From an uncultured Clostridia bacterium (lineage in GTDB: Bacteria; Bacillota; Clostridia; TANB77; CAG-508): a stretch of DNA of 8,087 bases. Positions 1-6,467 of the stretch are shown here, in pieces (positions within the stretch are counted from its first letter, which is position 1; the number at the start of each line of letters is the position of its first letter). A program made the position numbers and the translations under genes. The stretch lies in assembly GCA_948946035.1 (NCBI GenBank), contig CARBKU010000005.1, positions 1 to 8,087 on the forward strand. Reading direction: 5' to 3'. The notes beneath the pieces were generated by a model. The model saw only the letters and a program-made list of their open reading frames with translations. It ran no database searches and had not been told where the DNA came from.

Positions 1-48
1 CGAGATCCTGTCATGTGACTGGAGTTCAGACGTGTGCTCTTCCGATCT
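1..48 (+). other. Illumina P7 / index / TruSeq read-2 adapter contamination
   Basis: Bases 1-6 (CGAGAT) are the 3' end of the Illumina P7 flow-cell oligo. Bases 7-14 (CCTGTCAT) occupy the 8-base index position. Bases 15-48, beginning GTGACTGGAGTTCAGACG and ending GCTCTTCCGATCT, match the TruSeq read-2 adapter as I know it. This is synthetic sequence left at a contig end after incomplete read trimming. It is far more GC-rich than the DNA that follows, and it joins directly to murE coding sequence at base 49. It also creates a spurious in-frame TAA at 48-50 (T from the adapter, AA from the insert), which makes murE look as if it starts internally. Nothing in 1-48 should be annotated as biology. 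Confidence 0.98.
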
Positions 49-50
49 AA

Positions 51-1463
51 AATTCGAAAGAAATAAAAGAAGAGTACCTATTTATAGCAATAAAAGGATT
101 TTCAGTGGATGGACATCAATACATAGAAAATGCAATACAAAATGGAGCAACAGCAATAATAATAGAAGAAGGATGTGACTTAAAATCTATAAAAATACCT
201 GAAAACATAACAGTTATACAAGCCACAAATACAAGAGAAGCATTAGCAATTTGTTCAGCAAATTTTTACGAAAACCCATCACAAAGATTTAAGCTAATAG
301 GAGTAACAGGAACAAAAGGAAAAACAACAACAACATTTATGATAAAAGAAATTTTAGAAAAAGCAGGAAAAAAAGTAGGTTTAATAGGAACAATAGCAAC
401 ATATATAAATGGAAAGAAAATAAAAGATAGTGATAGAACAACACCAGAAAGCTTAGAATTACAACAAATTTTTGCTCAAATGGTAAAAGAAGGAGTAGAA
501 GTTGTTGTAATGGAAGTATCATCACAAAGTTTAAAACTACATAGAGTAGATGGATGTGCTTTTGACATTGTATTATTTACAAACTTTTCAGAAGATCATA
601 TCAGTCCAAATGAACACCCAGACATGAATGATTATTTCAATTCAAAATTGAAATTATTTAAAATGTGCAAAACAGGAATAGTAAATGTAGATGATTTACA
701 TGGAGCAAAAATTCCAAACTTATTTCCTGACAACAATATAACAACATATGGTATTGACAATTTTGCAAATGTTTTAGCAAAAGATATAACAATTACAAAT
801 TCATATGTTGACTTTCGTGTAAAAATTACTGATAAAAACGAAAGAGTAAAAACATGCATACCAGGAAGATTTAGTGTATATAATTCATTAGCAGCAATTT
901 GTGTTGCACAAAAATTTGGAATATCACCAGAATCTGTAAAACAAGCACTAGAAGAAGTAAGAGTACCAGGTAGATCAGAATTAGTTGATAACAAATTAGA
1001 AATACCAATAATGATAGATTATGCTCATTCTCCAGAGAGTCTTCAAAGTATATTACAAGCTGTAAAAAGTTATACAAGAGGAAAAGTAATATCAGTATTT
1101 GGATGTGGAGGAGACAGAGATACAAGCAAAAGGGCTATAATGGGAGAGATTTCAGGTAAAATAGCAGATTATACTTTTATTACATCAGACAATCCTCGTA
1201 CAGAAGATCCACAAAAAATAGTAAATCAAATAGAAGAAGGAATAAAAAAGACAAAAGGAAAATATATAGTTATTGTAGATAGAATTGAATCAATAAAAGA
1301 AGCAATAAAAATGGCAACCAAAAGAGACATTGTTGTTTTAGCTGGAAAAGGTCACGAGCCATATCAAGAAATCAATGGAGTAAAGCACCCATTTGATGAA
1401 AGAATTATTGTTAAAGATTTAATAGAAGAAATAGAAAACGAAAAAGATAAAAAGAAAAAATAA
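51..1463 (+). CDS. murE: UDP-N-acetylmuramoyl-tripeptide synthetase MurE, 5' truncated
   Basis: Cytoplasmic ATP-dependent Mur ligase that adds the third residue to UDP-MurNAc-L-Ala-D-Glu. From the first complete codon at 51 there are 470 visible residues, opening with NSKEIKEEYLFIAIKG, the usual MurE N-terminal domain. About 25 residues and the true start are lost beyond the adapter. The GTG at 105 encodes an internal Val in that domain and is not the start. Visible motifs, numbered from codon 51: ATP loop GTKGKTTT (87-94); TTPESL near 130; TNFSEDHISPNEH followed by YFNSK, whose Lys199 fits the carbamylated lysine; DYAHSPESL (323-331); DNPRTEDP (380-387); GKGHE (432-436). DNPR plus the Gly and Glu of GKGHE match the meso-diaminopimelate pocket of E. 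coli MurE, so mDAP is the predicted substrate rather than lysine. The C-terminus is Lys-rich. mraY follows 18 bases later. Confidence 0.96.
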   Translation, partial: NSKEIKEEYLFIAIKGFSVDGHQYIENAIQNGATAIIIEEGCDLKSIKIPENITVIQATNTREALAICSANFYENPSQRFKLIGVTGTKGKTTTTFMIKEILEKAGKKVGLIGTIATYINGKKIKDSDRTTPESLELQQIFAQMVKEGVEVVVMEVSSQSLKLHRVDGCAFDIVLFTNFSEDHISPNEHPDMNDYFNSKLKLFKMCKTGIVNVDDLHGAKIPNLFPDNNITTYGIDNFANVLAKDITITNSYVDFRVKITDKNERVKTCIPGRFSVYNSLAAICVAQKFGISPESVKQALEEVRVPGRSELVDNKLEIPIMIDYAHSPESLQSILQAVKSYTRGKVISVFGCGGDRDTSKRAIMGEISGKIADYTFITSDNPRTEDPQKIVNQIEEGIKKTKGKYIVIVDRIESIKEAIKMATKRDIVVLAGKGHEPYQEINGVKHPFDERIIVKDLIEEIENEKDKKKK

Positions 1464-1468
1464 ACGTC

Positions 1469-1473
1469 AAGGA
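1469..1473 (+). promoter_or_regulatory. Shine-Dalgarno site for mraY
   Basis: AAGGA lies 8 bases before the TTG at 1482, ideal spacing, and supports that non-ATG start. A second purine run, GAAAGG at 1475-1480, could instead serve a TTG at 1491, which would shorten MraY by three residues. No in-frame ATG is suitably placed. Confidence 0.65.
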
Positions 1474-1481
1474 AGAAAGGT

Positions 1482-2471
1482 TTGATAAATTTGAAATTTC
1501 AGACAGTAATATTAATCATATCTTTTATAATATCAATTATTTTAGGAATTATAATAATACCAATACTAAGAAAATTAAAAGTAGGACAAATAGAAAGAGA
1601 TGATGGACCACAGTCACATCTAAAAAAACAAGGGACTCCAACAATGGGAGGAATTATCATGATAATTGCAATGATTATTATGATAACATTAATAGATATA
1701 TATTTTATAATAAAAGGGCAAAATGAAATAGCAAATAAGCTATTTCCTATTTTGTTGTTAACAATAGGATTTGGTCTAATAGGTTTTATAGATGATTTTA
1801 AAAAGTTAGTATTAAAAAATACAAAAGGATTAAAACCAGCATATAAAATGTTAGGTCTATTAATAATATCAGTAGCATATGTAGTTTATTTACAGTATGG
1901 ATTACATATAGGGTCAGAAACATATATACCATTTTTAAAACAAATAGTAACAATTCCAATATATGTATATGTTCCATTTGCTATAATAGTTATATTAGGA
2001 ACTACTAATGCAATAAATTTAACAGATGGTATAGATGGTCTTTCTTCAAGTGTAAGTGTAATAATAGTCACATGTTTAACAATTATAGGAATTTTATTTC
2101 AGGTAGAAGAAATTGGAATATTTGGAAGTGTCATAGTTGGTATAATATTAGGATTTTTAATGTTTAATTTACATCCAGCAAAAGTATTTATGGGAGATAC
2201 AGGTTCACTATTGTTAGGTGGAGTAATTTCTGCAATGGCATTATATTTAAAAATTCCATTGTTATTACTAATAATAGCACTTGTACCTGTTTTAGAAACT
2301 TTATCTGTTATAATTCAAGTAGCATATTTTAAGAAAACTGGTAATAGAATATTTAAAATGGCTCCTTTACATCATCATTTTGAATTATCAGGATGGAAAG
2401 AAAGTAAAGTAGTTATTGTATTTAGCTTAATAACACTAGTATTATGTGTTATTGGCCTAAAAGTAGTATAG
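1482..2471 (+). CDS. mraY: Phospho-N-acetylmuramoyl-pentapeptide-transferase MraY (TTG start)
   Basis: Integral membrane enzyme that transfers phospho-MurNAc-pentapeptide from UDP to undecaprenyl phosphate, giving lipid I, the first membrane step of peptidoglycan synthesis. The 329 residues are typical for the family and very hydrophobic, with about ten membrane segments. Family motifs appear in order: GPQSHLKKQGTPTMGG (42-57); FIDDFKK with the paired Asp104/Asp105; NAINLTDGIDGL (176-187) with Asp182 and Asp185; FMGDTGSLLLGG (236-247) with Asp239; and the MAPLHHHFE histidine cluster (293-301). These cover the Mg2+ and catalytic positions, so the protein looks intact and active. TTG at 1482 is chosen because of its ribosome binding site and the short gap after murE; TTG at 1491 is possible. 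In most dcw clusters murF precedes and murD follows mraY; neither is here. ftsW begins 25 bases downstream. Confidence 0.97.
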   Translation: MINLKFQTVILIISFIISIILGIIIIPILRKLKVGQIERDDGPQSHLKKQGTPTMGGIIMIIAMIIMITLIDIYFIIKGQNEIANKLFPILLLTIGFGLIGFIDDFKKLVLKNTKGLKPAYKMLGLLIISVAYVVYLQYGLHIGSETYIPFLKQIVTIPIYVYVPFAIIVILGTTNAINLTDGIDGLSSSVSVIIVTCLTIIGILFQVEEIGIFGSVIVGIILGFLMFNLHPAKVFMGDTGSLLLGGVISAMALYLKIPLLLLIIALVPVLETLSVIIQVAYFKKTGNRIFKMAPLHHHFELSGWKESKVVIVFSLITLVLCVIGLKVV

Positions 2472-2496
2472 AAAAACTTTTAGAAAGGATAAGACA

Positions 2497-3634
2497 ATGA
2501 AAAAGAAGAGAAAAGAAAAAAATTTTTCAAGTTTTCTAAATAATCCAATTGATTTTACATTATTAATTACTATACTTTTATTATTATCAATTGGTCTAAT
2601 AATGGTATTATCAGCAAGTTCACCATCTGCTTTGGCAGAAAGTGGAAATAGCTATTCTTACTTTTCAAAGCAATTATTATTTGCAGTATTAGGAATAATT
2701 GCAATGCTATTTATATCTAAAATAGATTACAGATTTTATCAAAAATTTTATAAACATGCTTGGATACTAGCATTTATATTATTAGCATTAGTATTAGTTG
2801 CAGGAAGAAAAGTAAATGGAGCAAAAAGATGGATATATGTTACAGAAACATTATCAGTTCAACCATCAGAAATAGTAAAATTATTAATGATTATATTCTA
2901 TGCTGGAATTTTAGTAAAAAATAGAGATGAATTAGACAAATATGCAAAAGGATTTATAAAAAATATAATTTTACTAGCGCCAATAATTGGACTATTATTA
3001 TTAGAGCCACATTTTAGTGCTTCAATTGTTATAATTGGAATTTGTAGCATAATGATGATAATGGCTGGCTGTAAATTTAAGGACTTTTTAGCTACAGGAG
3101 GAATAGCTGGAATTCCATTACTAGTAATCTTAATTATAAAAGAACCATATAGATTACAAAGGGTTATTACTTTCATAGATCCATGGAAAGATGCAACAGA
3201 TACAGGGTGGCAAGTAATACAAAGTTTATATGCAATTGGTTCAGGAGGACTATTTGGAGTAGGACTAGGAGAAAGCAAGCAAAAATTTTTATACATACCA
3301 GAACCACATAATGACTTTATATTTTCAATATTAGGAGAAGAATTAGGATTTATTGGATGTGCATTTGTACTAATATTATTTGCAATATTCATATGGAGAG
3401 GAGTTTTAATAGCAATGAGGGCTCCAGATATGTTTGGAAGTCTTGTAGCTATTGGAATTACATCATTAGTTGCAATACAAGTAATAATAAATGTAGCAGT
3501 AGTAACATCTTCAATGCCAGCAACAGGAATGCCATTACCATTCTTTAGCTATCGGAGGAACAGCTTTATTTATACTACTGTGTGAAATTGGGGTTTTGCT
3601 TAACATATCTCGAGCAACAGCAACAAAAGGATGA
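2497..3634 (+). CDS. ftsW: SEDS peptidoglycan glycosyltransferase FtsW (or SpoVE), with a one-base frameshift at 3553
   Basis: Polytopic SEDS polymerase that polymerises lipid II at the septum with a partner class B PBP. ATG 2497 is preceded by AAAGGA at 2484-2489 with 7-base spacing. The first frame runs 352 codons with family motifs NGAKRW (107-112), VQPSEIVK (121-128) and PEPHNDFIF (268-276). Asp273 in that last motif is the likely match to the proposed catalytic Asp of RodA/FtsW. After FFSY (349-352) the frame breaks: as read it gives RRNSFIYTTV and a stop ending at 3585. Dropping C3553 restores FFSYGGTALFILLCEIG, then LLNISR and a TGA at 3632-3634. That is the conserved FtsW end and gives a 378-residue protein of normal length. 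The extra base is either an assembly error or a real mutation that would remove the last membrane segment. FtsW and the sporulation paralogue SpoVE cannot be separated here. The stop overlaps ATG 3631 (ATGA). Confidence 0.92.
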
Positions 3635-3694
3635 TTTGGGTGATTTTTGTTATGGAGGAAAAAGTAAGCAAAAAGATTAAGAATAGCGATGAAT

Positions 3695-3699
3695 GGGAG
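3695..3699 (+). promoter_or_regulatory. Shine-Dalgarno site deciding the murG start
   Basis: GGGAG sits 9 bases before the ATG at 3709, the codon that opens MRVIIAAAGTAGH, where MurG proteins normally begin. The upstream in-frame ATGs at 3631 and 3652 lack equally good sites, and starting there would add 26 or 19 residues with no counterpart in the family. The 74 bases between the corrected ftsW stop and this ATG (3635-3708) therefore probably act as a leader. Confidence 0.6.
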
Positions 3700-3708
3700 A
3701 ACGTAATA

Positions 3709-4824
3709 ATGAGAGTAATCATTGCAGCAGCAGGTACTGCTGGTCATATTAATCCTGGATTAGCAATTGCAAATAAAATAAAGCACGAAGAAAAAGACTC
3801 AAAAATAATATTTATAGGAACAACAAGAGGACTAGAAAATGATTTAGTACCACGAGCGGGATATGAACTTAGAACAATTGAAGCTTATGGTTTAAGTAAA
3901 AAAGTATCAATTGATAATCTAAAAAAAATGTACAAAACATATAAAGGGTTAGGTCAAGCAAAAAAGATAATAAAAGAATTTAAGCCAGATATAGTAATAG
4001 GAACAGGTGGTTATATTTGCGGAGCATCAATTAGTGTAGCACATAAATTAGGAATACCAACAATGTTACATGAAAGCAATGCATTTCCTGGAAAAGCTGT
4101 AAAAATGCTTGCAAAAAAAACAAATACTATTTTAGTATCTTTTAAAGATGCAATTCCAAGAATAAAAAATGCATCAAATATTGTATATACAGGAACTCCA
4201 GTAAAAATTAAAAAGAAAGAATATTCAACTGAACAAAAGGAAAAAATAATAGGAGAATTAGGTCTTAAATTGTCAGAGCCAACAGTTTTAGTTTTTGGAG
4301 GAAGTCAAGGTGCTAAAAGAATTAATGATGCAATAATAAAAATAATAAAAAATAAATTAAATAATGATTATCAAATTATATGGGCAACTGGGCCAAAACA
4401 ATATGATATTATAAAAGAAGAAGTAGAAAAAAATAACATTAACATAGATAATATTCCAAAAACTAAAGTGCTACCATATATATATAATATGGAAGAAATA
4501 ATGAATATTGTTGATATAATAGTTGCAAGAAGTGGAGCAATGACAATTACAGAAATATCAAATTTAGGAAAACCATCAATATTAGTACCACTACCAAATG
4601 TAAGCCATAATCATCAATTATATAATGCTAAGGTGTTAGAAAACATAAAAGCTGCAAAAATTATATTGGATGATGAAATAGAAGAAAATAAGCTAAATAA
4701 TACTATTAAAGAAATTATATTGCATAAAAGTAAAATAAAAGAAATGGGTGAAAATGCTTTAAAAGTTTCTACTAATAATGTTGAAGAAAAAATATATGAG
4801 GAAGTTAAAAAATTAGTAAAATAG
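3709..4824 (+). CDS. murG: UDP-GlcNAc:lipid I N-acetylglucosaminyltransferase MurG
   Basis: Peripheral membrane GT-B (GT28) enzyme on the cytoplasmic face. It adds GlcNAc from UDP-GlcNAc to lipid I, giving lipid II, the substrate of FtsW. From ATG 3709 the protein is 371 residues, normal for MurG. Visible motifs: N-terminal glycine loop AAAGTAGHINPG (residues 5-16) with His13; GTGGY (98-102); HESNAFPGK (121-129); second glycine loop GGSQGA (197-202); ARSGAMTITE (273-282), whose Glu282 fits the UDP-ribose-binding Glu; and HNHQLYNAK near 300-307, containing the conserved HQ. The first loop reads AAAGTAGH rather than the commoner GGGTGGH; GTAGH versions are known in Clostridia, so I expect activity. 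A longer reading from ATG 3631, overlapping the ftsW stop, is possible but less likely. The kinase gene follows after 10 bases. Confidence 0.95.
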   Translation: MRVIIAAAGTAGHINPGLAIANKIKHEEKDSKIIFIGTTRGLENDLVPRAGYELRTIEAYGLSKKVSIDNLKKMYKTYKGLGQAKKIIKEFKPDIVIGTGGYICGASISVAHKLGIPTMLHESNAFPGKAVKMLAKKTNTILVSFKDAIPRIKNASNIVYTGTPVKIKKKEYSTEQKEKIIGELGLKLSEPTVLVFGGSQGAKRINDAIIKIIKNKLNNDYQIIWATGPKQYDIIKEEVEKNNINIDNIPKTKVLPYIYNMEEIMNIVDIIVARSGAMTITEISNLGKPSILVPLPNVSHNHQLYNAKVLENIKAAKIILDDEIEENKLNNTIKEIILHKSKIKEMGENALKVSTNNVEEKIYEEVKKLVK

Positions 4825-4834
4825 GGGTTAAAAG

Positions 4835-6283
4835 ATGTTTAAAAATTTACAATTTAGAATTATACTTGTGTTCTTTTTAATAGGCATAATAATTATTAGT
4901 GGATTAGGAATATTTTTTCTTAATTCAATAAATTATGCAAGTATGCAAATTCAAAATGGACAAGTCCAAAATACTAAACAAACTTTAGAAATTTTAAATC
5001 AGTTAAATATAAATACAAAAACAATATTAATAATCGCAAGTATAGTTTTTATAGTTGTAGGACTACTAATAGCGATATTTCTATCAAGATTTGTGATATA
5101 TCCATTAAATAAATTAATTAAAAGTGCAGAACAAATAACAACAGATGATGAAAGTTCAAGTAAAATCAATTCAAAAGGTAAAAAAAGAAAAGAAATTGCA
5201 GATTTAAAAAATGTATTTGGAATTATGACAACAGAATTAAAAGATAAATTAAGTGAAGTTTCCACACAAAAAAATCAAATAGAAACAATATTACTTCATA
5301 TGACTGATGGAATTATAGCATTTAATATGAAAGGTGATATTATTTTAATAAATCCAGCTGCTAAAAAATTTCTAAGTATAAGACCAGAAGACAGTACATT
5401 TGAAGATATTTTTAAAAAGTTTGAACTTAATATAAATATGGAAAAAATAATTTATTTGGAAAATTGGACATCAACAGAACAAAGAATTAAAGTAGATGAA
5501 AGATATGTAAATGTATTTTTTGCACCATTCAAAAATGAGTCAGATAGACCTAATGGAGTAATTGCAGTAATACAAGATATAACAGAACATGTTCAGTTAG
5601 ATAATATGCAAAAGGAATTTGTTGCAGATGTTTCACATGAACTTAAAACTCCTATTACATCAATAATGGGATATGCAGATACATTGTTAGAAGGAGAATA
5701 CGATAAAGAAACTCAAGACAAATTTTTAAATGTTATTGCATCAGAAGCAAGAAGAATGGCAAGACTTGTAACAGATTTATTAACATTATCAAGGTATGAT
5801 AATAATAAAAAAGGAACACAAAAAGAACCATTTGATTTAGGAGACTTAGTCAAAAGTTGTCAAGAAAAGTTAGGTATAGAAATTCAAAAGAAAAATCATG
5901 TTGTTAGCTGTTTTGTAACTGCTGATGTTCCACCAGTATATGCAGATAAATATGATATTGAAAGAGTTGTGTTAAATATTTTAACAAATAGTATAAAATA
6001 TACTCCAGAAAAAGGAGAAATTAAAATTTATGTGGGATTTGTATATAATGATGCTTATATAAAAGTTTTTGATAATGGTATAGGAATACCAGAAGAAGAT
6101 TTAACTAGAATTTTTGAAAGGTTTTATAGAGTAGATAAAGCTCGTACTAGAGAAATGGGGGGAACAGGTTTGGGGCTTTCTATTGCAAAGGAAATTTTAG
6201 ATAAAAATGGTGGAAGTATTGATATTAAAAGTGTGGTAGGTCAAGGAACAGAAGTGGTAGTTAGAATTCCTACTAAAAATTAA
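4835..6283 (+). CDS. Membrane sensor histidine kinase, HAMP-PAS-HisKA-HATPase, PhoR/WalK-like
   Basis: Two-component sensor kinase of 482 residues. Layout: membrane segment 1 (about 8-29); a short external loop (about 30-61); membrane segment 2 (about 62-84); HAMP linker (about 85-140, Pro90); coiled-coil link; PAS domain (about 148-250, with DGIIAFNMKGDIILINPAA); HisKA with FVADVSHELKTPITSIMGY and phospho-acceptor His268; and HATPase_c with N-box NILTNSIKYTPE (381-392), G1 DNGIGIPE (413-420), F-box RIFERFYR and G2 GGTGLGLSIAKEI. All catalytic boxes are intact. The H-box and GYADTLLEG resemble PhoR, ResE and WalK kinases. WalK of Bacillus has a much larger external domain. Its SD site AGGGG (4823-4827) overlaps the murG TAG, implying shared mRNA and a possible role in sensing cell-wall state (inference). 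No response regulator is in the window, so no specific gene name is justified. All 31 Asn codons are AAT. Confidence 0.94.
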   Translation: MFKNLQFRIILVFFLIGIIIISGLGIFFLNSINYASMQIQNGQVQNTKQTLEILNQLNINTKTILIIASIVFIVVGLLIAIFLSRFVIYPLNKLIKSAEQITTDDESSSKINSKGKKRKEIADLKNVFGIMTTELKDKLSEVSTQKNQIETILLHMTDGIIAFNMKGDIILINPAAKKFLSIRPEDSTFEDIFKKFELNINMEKIIYLENWTSTEQRIKVDERYVNVFFAPFKNESDRPNGVIAVIQDITEHVQLDNMQKEFVADVSHELKTPITSIMGYADTLLEGEYDKETQDKFLNVIASEARRMARLVTDLLTLSRYDNNKKGTQKEPFDLGDLVKSCQEKLGIEIQKKNHVVSCFVTADVPPVYADKYDIERVVLNILTNSIKYTPEKGEIKIYVGFVYNDAYIKVFDNGIGIPEEDLTRIFERFYRVDKARTREMGGTGLGLSIAKEILDKNGGSIDIKSVVGQGTEVVVRIPTKN

Positions 6284-6301
6284 ATTTATATAAAATTATA
6301 T

Positions 6302-6350
6302 ATTGAAATATAGACCAAGTAAATTTTTTTACATGGTCTATATTTTCAAT
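6302..6350 (+). terminator. Rho-independent terminator after the kinase gene
   Basis: The core stem pairs TAGACCA (6311-6317) with TGGTCTA (6334-6340). After an A/A mismatch it is extended by GTAAA (6319-6323) with TTTAC (6328-6332), around a TTTT loop (6324-6327). TATTTTCAAT at 6341-6350 acts as the U-rich tail. It also pairs with ATTGAAATA on the left (6302-6310) apart from one bulged A, so the hairpin could work from either strand. It lies 18 bases after the kinase stop and closes the murE-to-kinase unit. The U-tract is interrupted by purines and a C, so efficiency is uncertain. Confidence 0.82.
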
Positions 6351-6394
6351 GTAACAAGAATTTAGATATAAAAAACACAAAAATAAATGAAGGA

Positions 6395-6423
6395 TTTATG
6401 TAAAATGCGTCGAATAATATAAT
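6395..6423 (+). promoter_or_regulatory. Putative sigma-A promoter for dnaG
   Basis: A perfect -10 TATAAT (6418-6423) lies 17 bases after a weak -35, TTTATG (6395-6400, matching TTGACA at 3 of 6 positions). Transcription would start near 6430, leaving a leader of about 38 bases before the dnaG ATG. Its place between a terminator and a gene start supports it, but TATAAT-like strings are common in such AT-rich DNA. Confidence 0.5.
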
Positions 6424-6458
6424 AGTATACCGTAAATTGAAATATTTTGAAAGAAAGT

Positions 6459-6462
6459 GAGG
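6459..6462 (+). promoter_or_regulatory. Shine-Dalgarno site for dnaG
   Basis: GAGG (within GTGAGGA) lies 5 bases before the ATG at 6468, slightly close but usable. It fixes the start at MPRYSDEIIEEVR, the usual DnaG N-terminus. No other in-frame start lies between the promoter and this codon. Confidence 0.6.
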
Positions 6463-6467
6463 AAAAA

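Noticed and set aside
105..107. GTG as the murE start codon
   Set aside because: It encodes a Val inside the conserved AIKGFSVDGHQYI stretch. In-frame MurE-like coding continues upstream to base 51, where the adapter begins.
3357..3548. A 63-codon + strand open frame inside ftsW
   Set aside because: It is out of frame with the clearly conserved FtsW protein, has no recognisable domain and is a low-complexity shadow.
3541..3560. Programmed ribosomal frameshift in ftsW
   Set aside because: No slippery heptamer, strong internal SD or following structure is visible at the break. FtsW is not known to need one, and an insertion explains the data more simply.
3535..3747. Minus-strand open frame across the ftsW-murG junction
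   Set aside because: It lies opposite conserved FtsW and MurG coding sequence and has no family features.
6387..6422. Eleven-codon open frame MKDLCKMRRII in the intergenic region
   Set aside because: It has no ribosome binding site and lies mostly upstream of the predicted dnaG transcription start, overlapping the -10 element.
6425..6430. GTATAC palindrome next to the predicted dnaG transcription start
   Set aside because: Six bases is too short to claim an operator in AT-rich DNA.
6284..6467. Riboswitch, small RNA, tRNA or CRISPR repeat in the gap
   Set aside because: Only the terminator hairpin, a promoter and a short leader can be supported. No cloverleaf, conserved riboswitch core or regularly spaced repeats were seen.
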